A DNA stretch of 14,322 nucleotides from assembly GCA_964564735.1 (NCBI GenBank), contig CAZMCH010000104.1, positions 1 to 14,322 on the forward strand. The letters are read 5' to 3'. A model generated the notes under the pieces. It saw only the letters and a program-made list of their open reading frames with translations. It was not told the DNA's origin and did no database searches. This stretch comes from CAZMCH01 sp964564735. GTDB lineage: Bacteria > Poribacteria > DTPJ01. Below, one piece after another: positions 1 through 6,589 of this stretch. The first letter of the stretch is position 1. Each line of letters begins with the position of its first letter. The translations under genes and the position numbers were made by a program.

Positions 1-212
1 CTTTTTTGATTGTTTTTGACTATTTGTTATAATAGTCTTTTGTGTTAATGTCTATCATTTAAGCTCAGCTATATTTATTGCAATTTGGATATGTTTATGC
101 TATTATATATCCGTTATTTCTGTTAGCTATAGGCAAAACATCATTTCTAACAGATATTTAATTGTGTTGACCAATACAAATAGCTTTAATTATAACAAAA
201 AAGAATTTTATT
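1..212. other. AT-rich leader region at window edge
   Basis: No coding sequence is visible in either direction. The stretch is very AT-rich and ends at the start codon of the AccA-like gene. Besides the promoter candidate listed separately at 167-196, a second weak sigma70-like pair can be drawn: TTGATT at 6-11 and TATAAT at 28-33 with a 16-base spacer. In sequence this AT-rich such matches arise easily by chance. What lies to the left is outside the window. Confidence 0.6.
167..196 (+). promoter_or_regulatory. Candidate sigma70-like promoter for the plus-strand block
   Basis: TTGACC (167-172) and TATAAC (191-196) each match the sigma70 consensus at five of six positions, with an 18-base spacer. 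Transcription would begin around 203, leaving only about 10 bases before the ATG at 213. That start codon has no clear Shine-Dalgarno sequence, so a very short leader would fit. This is a consensus match only, in a background rich in A and T. Confidence 0.35.
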
Positions 213-950
213 ATGGAAAATAATGAATACAACGCACCAGATTATATAAATACGATTTTTAACTCTTTTGTAGAATTAAAAGGAGATAGAAAATCGGGTG
301 ATGATAACACAGTAAAGGCAGGATTGGGCAGAATAAATAACGAGAAATTCATTATTATTGAGTATAAAAGTAATAAAGAGTCTAATCATGTTGGATTGCC
401 TAATTCCGATGGATACCGCAAGAGTCTTCGCTTGATGGATATGGCGGAAACTTTCGATAAACCTGTTATAATAATCATTGATATTATGCAATTTCATTTT
501 TTATCAGCACCATATCAACAAAAGAATGATGAATTTCTTGCAAAAGTTCAAGAAAAGATGGTAAATCTTCGTGTTCCAATAATTGCAATAATTGCGGGAA
601 AATATAATAGCTTTTTTTCACTAGAGCTATGTGCTGTTGATAGGATTTTGATATTTGATCATTCAATTTTCATATTTCCATTTCACCAAACATTAGGTTT
701 TGCTGAACCAAGTCAATCAGAGATAAAGCAAATAAAAGCCCAAGAATTGCTTAACCTAAATATAGTTGACAAAATTATTTTCAGCAGTATAAATAATGAC
801 CTAAGTCAAATTAGCGATAAATTGCGAAGAGATATTCAAGGTGAATTTCAGCAAATAAAGCAACTTGATTCAAAAAGTCTTATAGAACAAAGACTTGATA
901 AAATTCAGTCTCGTTTTCTTGGTTATAAAAAAATGATGTCAGAGATATAA
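213..950 (+). CDS. Degenerate AccA-like protein (carboxyltransferase alpha fold, probable pseudoenzyme)
   Basis: The 245-residue protein aligns through its length with the alpha subunit of acetyl-CoA carboxylase carboxyltransferase (AccA, usually about 315 residues). It begins where AccA has its DYI..IF..F.EL.GDR segment (here residues 10-26), so the usual N-terminal helical region of roughly 70 residues is absent. The block GLPNSDGYRK...MAETF..PVI...D (61-90) is almost identical to family consensus. The active-site signatures are gone. GAYPG is replaced by QFHFL (93-97). The GEGGSGGALA loop reads GKYNSFFSLE (129-138). SPEG reads FHQT (157-160). The EPxGGAH segment after IVDKII is lost. Crotonase-fold carboxyltransferases use backbone glycines of these loops for their oxyanion holes, so I infer no carboxyltransferase activity. 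No internal stop or frameshift is present. It leads a plus-strand block followed by two membrane-lipid genes; a regulatory or scaffolding role is only a guess. The ATG at 213 lacks a good ribosome-binding site. Confidence 0.8.
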   Translation: MENNEYNAPDYINTIFNSFVELKGDRKSGDDNTVKAGLGRINNEKFIIIEYKSNKESNHVGLPNSDGYRKSLRLMDMAETFDKPVIIIIDIMQFHFLSAPYQQKNDEFLAKVQEKMVNLRVPIIAIIAGKYNSFFSLELCAVDRILIFDHSIFIFPFHQTLGFAEPSQSEIKQIKAQELLNLNIVDKIIFSSINNDLSQISDKLRRDIQGEFQQIKQLDSKSLIEQRLDKIQSRFLGYKKMMSEI

Positions 951-1033
951 TATCTTTGTATTTTGTGGTTTTTACCTATTTAGATCAAATACTATTATTG
1001 GCTTTTTTGTTGCAGAGGGGCAGGATATAAAAT

Positions 1034-1648
1034 ATGTTTCAAGCAAGATTAAGAAAATGGAGTGGATATGTCTTACAACCAATCGCAAAAGCAATTGCTT
1101 CGGTTGGTATATCAGCGAATACATTGACAATTACGGGTCTAGTATTTGGTATCGGTGCAGGTATATGTATTGCTTTAGGCTACCTAAAACTTGCAGGAGT
1201 GCTAATCCTTATCGGTGGTAGTTTTGATATGATAGACGGCGCAGTGGCAAGAGCCAGCAATAAAAATACTCCGTTTGGAGCTTTATTAGACTCGGTTGTT
1301 GATAGATATTCAGAAGGTATAATATTTATAGGTTTAGCAATATATTGCTCAAAATCAAGTATGATAGATGGTTTGGCTTTGACCTGTCTAGGATTAATTA
1401 GCTCTTTTTTGGTGAGTTATGTTCGAGCTAGAGCAGAAGGACTTCAAATAGAATGTAAAGTAGGTCTTATGCAAAGACCAGAAAGAGTTATATTGCTTTC
1501 TATTGCAGTATTATTTCGTGATTTCTCAATTGTCAATGTAAGCATTTTGATTCTTGTATTATGGGTAATGGTTATATTCTCACATATCACAGTAATTCAA
1601 AGAGTTTTCTTTGCATTAAAGCAATTACCTATTATAAAAGCAAGATAA
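1034..1648 (+). CDS. CDP-alcohol phosphatidyltransferase family membrane protein
   Basis: This 204-residue integral membrane enzyme carries the complete family motif D-x2-D-G-x2-A-R-x8-G-x3-D-x3-D at residues 65-90 (D65, D68, G69, A72, R73, G82, D86, D90). The aspartates bind the divalent metal and the CDP-linked lipid. Family members transfer a phosphatidyl group from CDP-diacylglycerol to an alcohol at the cytoplasmic face of the inner membrane. Several hydrophobic stretches flank the motif, as expected for the six-helix fold. The sequences SYVRARAEG (128-136) and RPER (148-151) resemble the subgroup containing phosphatidylinositol-phosphate synthases, so inositol 1-phosphate or a similar sugar phosphate is a plausible acceptor; glycerol 3-phosphate (PgsA) is the alternative. 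A purine-rich stretch, GAGGGGCAGGA (1015-1025), precedes the ATG. The next gene encodes a lipid kinase, 53 bases downstream. Confidence 0.88.
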   Translation: MFQARLRKWSGYVLQPIAKAIASVGISANTLTITGLVFGIGAGICIALGYLKLAGVLILIGGSFDMIDGAVARASNKNTPFGALLDSVVDRYSEGIIFIGLAIYCSKSSMIDGLALTCLGLISSFLVSYVRARAEGLQIECKVGLMQRPERVILLSIAVLFRDFSIVNVSILILVLWVMVIFSHITVIQRVFFALKQLPIIKAR

Positions 1649-1701
1649 TATCAAACTTATAGATACATTGAAAATAGACATTTTTTTGGAGACATATAAT
1701 A

Positions 1702-2613
1702 TTGAATCTGCAATTTATTATAAATCCATCAGCCGGGCATGGTCAATATAAGCTAATTATTAATGAGATAAAAAAGGCTCTTTCAAGTAGTAACATAAGT
1801 TATGATATAGGAATAACAAGCTTTAAGGGAGAAGCTACATTATTATCTCAAAAAGCATCTAAAGATCATGATATAGTTATCGCTGTTGGTGGAGATGGCA
1901 CTGTCCATGAAGTTATTAATGGTTTGATTGGAACTGATGCCAAACTCGGAATAATACCCGCTGGAACTGGAAATGGCTTTGCCAGAGAATTTAATATTCC
2001 TGTAATCGTTATTCCACAGTTAAATATTAGGGAAGCCTGTAATGTGATTTTGGAAGGTCATACAAAAAGTATAGACATAGGCAAAGCAAATGGTCAATAT
2101 TTTACGGGTTTTGCGGGGATAGGATATGATGCACTTATTGCCAAACTTGCTGGTGAAATGTTTGGTCCTTTGCGAGGAATGTGGATATACTTTATTTCAG
2201 GAATGATTGTTTTTAATAGATATAAACCAAAGCTAATGAAAGTTCAAATAGATTCAGAAACAATAGAAATTCGTCCCTTAGTTATTGCCATAGCAAATAC
2301 AAAGCGCTATGGAGGAAAAGCATTTATAGCACCAAATGCAGTTCCAGATGATGGAATGTTTGATGTATGCGCTATAAGATATGTTAGATCCTGGAAAGTA
2401 TTTTGGAATCTTTATAAACTATTTACAGGTGAACATATAAAATTGCCTTATGTATCAATGCACAGAGGAAAAAGTGTTATTATACAATCATCAGAACCGT
2501 TTCCGATCCATCTTGATGGAGAACCTATTGATAATTGTAATGAGATTCAATTTGAGATAATTCCCAATGCTATAAAAATCATAGTTCCAAAGGAAGGAGG
2601 GAATAAGGATTAA
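1702..2613 (+). CDS. Diacylglycerol kinase family lipid kinase (DagK/YegS type)
   Basis: The 303-residue protein has the DAG kinase catalytic domain in its N-terminal half and the beta-sandwich domain behind it, the normal size for the bacterial DgkB/YegS family. It shows the opening strand with INPSAG (7-12), the nucleotide-binding GGDGT (63-67) followed by HEVINGL, and PAGTGNGFAR (86-95). Further on are GIGYDA (139-144), the NTKRYGGKAFIAP segment (199-211), PDDG (215-218) and a C-terminal HLDGEP (270-275). Members phosphorylate diacylglycerol or a related lipid alcohol at the membrane, recycling diacylglycerol to phosphatidic acid or making a specialised lipid phosphate. The start is a TTG at 1702, supported by GGAGA (1688-1692) nine bases upstream and by the family's first beta strand starting at residue 2. 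Its position after the CDP-alcohol transferase points to phospholipid metabolism. Confidence 0.88.
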   Translation: MNLQFIINPSAGHGQYKLIINEIKKALSSSNISYDIGITSFKGEATLLSQKASKDHDIVIAVGGDGTVHEVINGLIGTDAKLGIIPAGTGNGFAREFNIPVIVIPQLNIREACNVILEGHTKSIDIGKANGQYFTGFAGIGYDALIAKLAGEMFGPLRGMWIYFISGMIVFNRYKPKLMKVQIDSETIEIRPLVIAIANTKRYGGKAFIAPNAVPDDGMFDVCAIRYVRSWKVFWNLYKLFTGEHIKLPYVSMHRGKSVIIQSSEPFPIHLDGEPIDNCNEIQFEIIPNAIKIIVPKEGGNKD

Positions 2614-2689
2614 GATTTAAGATCCAGTATTATATAATTTATATGTTTTTGCGGGATGAAACTAAAATCTAGTTCTTAATCTTTAATCC
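2607..2689. repeat. Imperfect inverted repeat between lipid kinase and AOR genes
   Basis: The arm at 2607-2622 (GGATTAAGATTTAAGA) is almost the reverse complement of the arm at 2674-2689 (TCTTAATCTTTAATCC), differing by two one-base shifts. The arms are separated by about 51 bases. The left arm overlaps the stop codon of the lipid kinase and the right arm ends 9 bases before the AOR start codon. The spacer contains a TATAAT (2633-2638) that could be a -10 box, without a convincing -35. This could be a long-range hairpin, a remnant of a dispersed repeat, or chance in AT-rich sequence. Confidence 0.4.
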
Positions 2690-2698
2690 AAAATATAT

Positions 2699-4585
2699 AT
2701 GGGCAAAGGATATAATAAAAAAGTTTTGAGAATAGACCTTTCAGAGCATAAAATAGACATTGAAGAACCAGACGAGTATATATATCATACTTATCTAGGC
2801 GGTGCAGCGCTTGCCGTTTATTATCTTCTTAAGGAATTGCCGAAAGGCGTTGATCCACTTTCACCAGAGAATATTATTGTATTTACTTGCAGTGTCATTA
2901 CAGGCGCGCCGATTTCTGGTGCGTCAAGATTTACAGTGGCTTCGAAATCACCTCTTACTGGAGGATATGGCGAATCCGAAGCAGGTGGATGGTGGGGACC
3001 TGAATTAAAAAAAGCAGGATTTGACGCTATTATCATCAAAGGAAAATCACCAAATCCCGTCTATCTCTGGATACATGATGGCGAAGTCGAAATCAAAGAT
3101 GCGAGTAATCTTTGGGGTATGGTTACAGGCGATTCTCAGGACATCATAAAAAATGAACTTGGCGATGATAAGATTCGTGTTCTTCAAATAGGTCCCGGAG
3201 GCGAAAATCTTGTTAGATATGCCTGTATTGTAAATGAGCTAAAGCATTTTAACGGTCGCACAGGCTTAGGTGCGGTCATGGGATCAAAAAACCTTAAAGC
3301 TATCGCTGTTCGTGGAACAAAAAATATTGAGATCGCTAACGAGGATTCCGCAAAAGATATAGTAAAATGGCTAAGAGATAATTATGTGTATAAGCCTCAT
3401 GATATGCACGATGAAGGCACAGCACGATTAGTTCCAGCTCTAAGCGAAGGTGGAATATTACCAACGCAAAATTTCAAGCAAGGCTCTTTTGAAAATGCCC
3501 TTGACATCAGTGGAACACGTATGAAAGAAACGATGCTGGTTCGTAGAGGCACTTGTTACGCATGTTCTGTTGCATGTAAACGTGAAGTAAAAGTTGATGA
3601 AAGAGGATTTCATGCAAGCCCCAAATATGGCGGACCCGAATATGAAACCATAGGTTCATTAGGTTCTCTATGTAGAGTCGGTGATCTTCCTGCAATAGCG
3701 ATGGGCAATGAGATTTGCAATAAATATGCAATTGATACAATATCTGCTGGTGTTGCCATAGCTTTTGCTATGGAATGTTATGAAAATGGCATATTAACAA
3801 AAGAAGATACAGGAGGTATTGAACTAAATTTCGGCAATGCAGAAGCTATGGTAAAGATGACCGAAATGATAGGCAAACGTGAAGGATTAGGAAATATTTT
3901 AGCCGAAGGCGTAAAAAAAGCATCGGAGATGATAGGTAAAGGCTCTGAAAAATATGCTATGCACTCAAAAGGTCAAGAGCTACCTATGCACGAACCTAGA
4001 GGAAAAAGGAGTCTGCTTTATGCCTATTCTATTTCACCTACAGGCGCAGATCACATGGAAGCCCCTCATGATATTACTTATGAACTGGCAAGTGCAGACG
4101 AAAATCACGCTTTATCTCCTTTAGGATTACAGGAGTCTGTTGACACATTAGACATGGGTCCCAAAAAAATTAGATCATTCTTCTATGCGAAAATTCTGGA
4201 TGATTTTTATAATTCTATAGGAATGTGCGATTTTGTTGCAGGACCTATAGGTCCTTTGCCCGTATCAAAAGTGGTCGAATATGTAAAGGCAGTTACTGGA
4301 TGGGATACAAGCCTTTGGGAACTAATGAAGGTTGGAGAACGCGCAAATACCATGATGCGTATTTTTAACAATCGTGAAGGCTTCACAAGGGATGATGACA
4401 AACTTCCAAAAAGAATTTTTAAAGGGCTTGAGAATGGTGTCCTTAAAGGTATTACCATTGATAAAGATGAGTTTGAAAAAATGAAAACTCTATATTATCA
4501 GATGGCAGGATGGGACGAAAATGGCTGCCCTACCTATGCCAAACTGGTAGAACTGGGTATTGATTGGCTAAAAGATTATCAATAA
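2699..4585 (+). CDS. Aldehyde ferredoxin oxidoreductase family tungstopterin enzyme
   Basis: The 628-residue product matches tungsten-containing aldehyde ferredoxin oxidoreductases (about 605-620 residues) end to end. The N-terminal domain has YLGGAALA (32-39), DPLSPEN (52-58), SKSPLTGG (82-89) and GPELKKAGFDA (100-110). A pterin-binding segment contains GRTGLGAVMGSKNLKA (186-201). The 4Fe-4S cluster ligands are present as CxxCxxxC at C286, C289 and C293 plus C510. GPEYE (312-316) and H452 lie where the Pyrococcus enzyme has its catalytic glutamate and histidine. Such cytoplasmic enzymes oxidise aldehydes to carboxylic acids (or run in reverse) and pass electrons to ferredoxin. The substrate cannot be read from sequence. 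No Shine-Dalgarno sequence is visible before the ATG at 2699, which is odd for a well-conserved gene. It is followed by an aldo/keto reductase and an HD-domain protein, suggesting a shared aldehyde or sugar pathway. Confidence 0.93.
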   Translation: MGKGYNKKVLRIDLSEHKIDIEEPDEYIYHTYLGGAALAVYYLLKELPKGVDPLSPENIIVFTCSVITGAPISGASRFTVASKSPLTGGYGESEAGGWWGPELKKAGFDAIIIKGKSPNPVYLWIHDGEVEIKDASNLWGMVTGDSQDIIKNELGDDKIRVLQIGPGGENLVRYACIVNELKHFNGRTGLGAVMGSKNLKAIAVRGTKNIEIANEDSAKDIVKWLRDNYVYKPHDMHDEGTARLVPALSEGGILPTQNFKQGSFENALDISGTRMKETMLVRRGTCYACSVACKREVKVDERGFHASPKYGGPEYETIGSLGSLCRVGDLPAIAMGNEICNKYAIDTISAGVAIAFAMECYENGILTKEDTGGIELNFGNAEAMVKMTEMIGKREGLGNILAEGVKKASEMIGKGSEKYAMHSKGQELPMHEPRGKRSLLYAYSISPTGADHMEAPHDITYELASADENHALSPLGLQESVDTLDMGPKKIRSFFYAKILDDFYNSIGMCDFVAGPIGPLPVSKVVEYVKAVTGWDTSLWELMKVGERANTMMRIFNNREGFTRDDDKLPKRIFKGLENGVLKGITIDKDEFEKMKTLYYQMAGWDENGCPTYAKLVELGIDWLKDYQ

Positions 4586-4590
4586 TAATG

Positions 4591-4625
4591 AAGGCGAAGT
4601 ATTTATTCATAAAATACCTCGCCTT
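4591..4625 (+). terminator. Strong intercistronic hairpin after the AOR gene
   Basis: AAGGCGA (4591-4597) pairs perfectly with TCGCCTT (4619-4625). After one A/C mismatch, GTATTT (4599-4604) pairs with AAATAC (4612-4617), leaving a 7-base loop. The 13 paired positions begin six bases after the AOR stop codon. There is no run of T directly after the stem, so it is not a classical intrinsic terminator. It could be a partial terminator or an mRNA-stabilising or processing hairpin that sets different AOR and aldo/keto reductase levels. Confidence 0.6.
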
Positions 4626-4648
4626 TACTATATTTAAAGGATGAAAAT

Positions 4649-5509
4649 ATGGCAGAACTAGAAACCAGAAGACTTGGTCGAACTGAAATGCGTCCAAAAT
4701 CTCTAGGAATGGGTTGTGCAAGTCTAAGCAGACATACAGACCAAGAATCTATTGACGCTGTTCGATGCGCTATTGAACTGGGAATAAATTATATCGATAC
4801 ATCACCTGCCTATGGAGATAGTGAAAGAAAGGTAGGGCTTGCGCTTAAGGGAGGCTGGCGAGAAAAGATATATTTACAAACAAAAGCTGGTTCACACCCT
4901 CAAAGAAGAGGATACACAAAAGAAGATATACGCTGGAGTGTCAATAATAGCCTTAAAATGCTAAAGACTGACTATCTTGATGCTGTCTTGATTCATGACC
5001 CTGGCGATATAGAAGCCCCACTTGCATCAGGGCATGGATTTGATGAATTGCTAAAGATGAAAGATGAAGGTATAGTAGGATTTGTTGGGCTTGGTGTTAG
5101 AAGTCATGATTTTCATAAAAGGGCAATTGAGGCTGGAAAAGTCGATATTATCTTGACTTACCTTGATTATACTCTTTTGGACCAATCTGTAGCACAAACA
5201 ACACTTCCTTTGGCAAAAAAACACGATATTGGTATCATTTTGGCAAGTATTTTACACATGAATAAACTTACGGGTATAGAGCCAAAAAATGACGAAAAAG
5301 CTTACGCTATGTGGAAATGGTGCAATATTAGAGGAATAAGTATTCGTGATCTTGCTATACAATTTTGCCTTGCTGCTCCTATCGATGGGATCGTAATGCC
5401 TGGACCCGGGACAAAAGAGCATGTCGAAGAAGTTTATAAATCAGCAACTACTGATATTCCTCCTGAAATATGGCATGATTTCAAGGCGGAGTTCGGTGTT
5501 GGAATATAA
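4649..5509 (+). CDS. Aldo/keto reductase family oxidoreductase
   Basis: The 286-residue protein is a member of the NAD(P)H-dependent aldo/keto reductase superfamily with a (beta/alpha)8 barrel. It starts with the usual LGRTEM...LGMG segment and has the full catalytic tetrad: D50 and Y55 in YIDTSPAYGDSE, K79 in QTKAG, and H116 in VLIHDPG. The C-terminal part, RDLAIQFCL (233-241) and PGPGTKEHVEE (251-261), matches the cofactor-binding region. Its overall look is closest to the aldose/galactose 1-dehydrogenase-like bacterial branch, but the substrate is unknown. At 286 residues it is slightly shorter than most (about 310-330). AAAGGA (4636-4641) lies seven bases before the ATG. The neighbouring AOR and HD-domain genes are co-directional, so linked carbohydrate or aldehyde metabolism is a reasonable inference. 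Confidence 0.9.
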   Translation: MAELETRRLGRTEMRPKSLGMGCASLSRHTDQESIDAVRCAIELGINYIDTSPAYGDSERKVGLALKGGWREKIYLQTKAGSHPQRRGYTKEDIRWSVNNSLKMLKTDYLDAVLIHDPGDIEAPLASGHGFDELLKMKDEGIVGFVGLGVRSHDFHKRAIEAGKVDIILTYLDYTLLDQSVAQTTLPLAKKHDIGIILASILHMNKLTGIEPKNDEKAYAMWKWCNIRGISIRDLAIQFCLAAPIDGIVMPGPGTKEHVEEVYKSATTDIPPEIWHDFKAEFGVGI

Positions 5510-5542
5510 TATAACCCTAACAATAAGGGAGACTGCAAAAAT

Positions 5543-6580
5543 ATGTCTTATTCAAATCAGACACAACTTGATGACGCAAAGATATTGAAAGAACTTGAAA
5601 ATCTTGTAAAAGAAACGTTTATGTTATGGGACGAGATCCGTGTTGGTTTCTCATGGCGTCATTATTTCTTTAACCACACGCAAAGAGTCAGAAAACTAAG
5701 TATGACTATCGGTAAACAAGAGGGTGCCGACCTGAGAAGGCTCGAATATGCCTCTCTTTTACATGACATAACAAAGCGCTATGATGGAAATTTCCTTACA
5801 GATAAAGACGGAAAGCGTATTTTTAATGAGGATGGACTTTGGCTAAATGAAATGTTGTGGCCTAATCCAAACAAGAGCAATATCGTAACAGAGCTTTACA
5901 AAAAGCATGATCTTGCATATAAGATACATAATGTTTCTGGGGGCATTATCGCAAAACATTTACTTAAGCAATATGGACTTTCTGATGATTTTTGTGATGC
6001 TGTTGCTTCATCAATCGTTTATCATCTGAAGCCCAATGAAACAAGCGTAGAGAAATCAAAAGAGTTTATGAATAATTTGGAAGCAAGGATTATCTATGAA
6101 GCGGATACGATGGACTCAAATCTCGGTCTTATGGCTTTTTTTAGGAATATCGGTATCCATACACATTTTGCAGTTCAAAAGAATGGGCGTTATGATCTTA
6201 AAGAATACCTCAATGGAATACCTCGCTGGCTTGATATGAAAGATGATTTTATTCCAAGTATGCAGACAGAGACAGGCAAAAAGATTGGTAAAGCCCGTCA
6301 GCAGAGAAATCGTGATGTTTGGATTTTAATAGAGAAAGAATTGGAAAATTCAGAATTAAATGAAACTTACGGAATAATAGGTATTGTTGAATACTTTATG
6401 AGTTGCCATGAAGACCCAAGTATGGCAGAGCAAATGGACTATGTTGAAAAAGTATGGCTTCCAGAACGGAAACAAATGCTTGCCAATGAAAATTCAAGAA
6501 GGGCAATTGCAGAAGAAAGCCTTAATAGAGCCATAGAGTTTCATAATTTAATGAAAAGAGAGATGATGGGGGAGATTTAA
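5543..6580 (+). CDS. HD-domain protein, putative metal-dependent phosphohydrolase
   Basis: The 345-residue protein contains an HD-type metal-binding domain in its first 200 residues. The likely ligands are H45 (in FFNHTQRV), H74-D75 (in LLHDITKRY), H129 and/or H161 (in VYHLKP), and D188 (in YEADTMDSN). HD-domain proteins usually hydrolyse phosphomonoesters, phosphodiesters or nucleotides; the substrate here is unknown. The C-terminal 130 residues are charged and helical, with no family I recognise; the end (about 305-345) could form a coiled coil. AGGGAG (5526-5531) is the ribosome-binding site. It partly pairs with CCCT at 5515-5518 in a small hairpin. The gene ends the plus-strand block, and its stop overlaps the stop of the convergent epimerase gene by a few bases. 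The position after AOR and aldo/keto reductase suggests a sugar- or nucleotide-phosphate substrate, but this is inference. Confidence 0.82.
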   Translation: MSYSNQTQLDDAKILKELENLVKETFMLWDEIRVGFSWRHYFFNHTQRVRKLSMTIGKQEGADLRRLEYASLLHDITKRYDGNFLTDKDGKRIFNEDGLWLNEMLWPNPNKSNIVTELYKKHDLAYKIHNVSGGIIAKHLLKQYGLSDDFCDAVASSIVYHLKPNETSVEKSKEFMNNLEARIIYEADTMDSNLGLMAFFRNIGIHTHFAVQKNGRYDLKEYLNGIPRWLDMKDDFIPSMQTETGKKIGKARQQRNRDVWILIEKELENSELNETYGIIGIVEYFMSCHEDPSMAEQMDYVEKVWLPERKQMLANENSRRAIAEESLNRAIEFHNLMKREMMGEI

Positions 6581-6589
6581 TTCTCCCTT
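6568..6589. terminator. Bidirectional hairpin at the convergent stop codons
   Basis: GGGAGA (6570-6575) pairs with TCTCCC (6582-6587) around the 6-base loop TTTAAT, and two G-T pairs could extend the stem to 6568-6589. The loop holds the stop codons of both convergent genes. Neither side has a long T tract, so efficient intrinsic termination is not certain, but the position is what a shared terminator would occupy. Confidence 0.45.

Noticed and set aside
16..33. Promoter from TTGACT (16-21) and TATAAT (28-33)
   Set aside because: The spacer is only 6 bases, far too short for a sigma70 promoter; the TTGATT at 6-11 gives a better spacing but a weaker match.
2802..3039. Small open frames on both strands inside the AOR gene, and similar ones inside other genes
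   Set aside because: They lie wholly within well-supported genes, show no family similarity or ribosome-binding sites, and have the low-complexity look of frame shadows.
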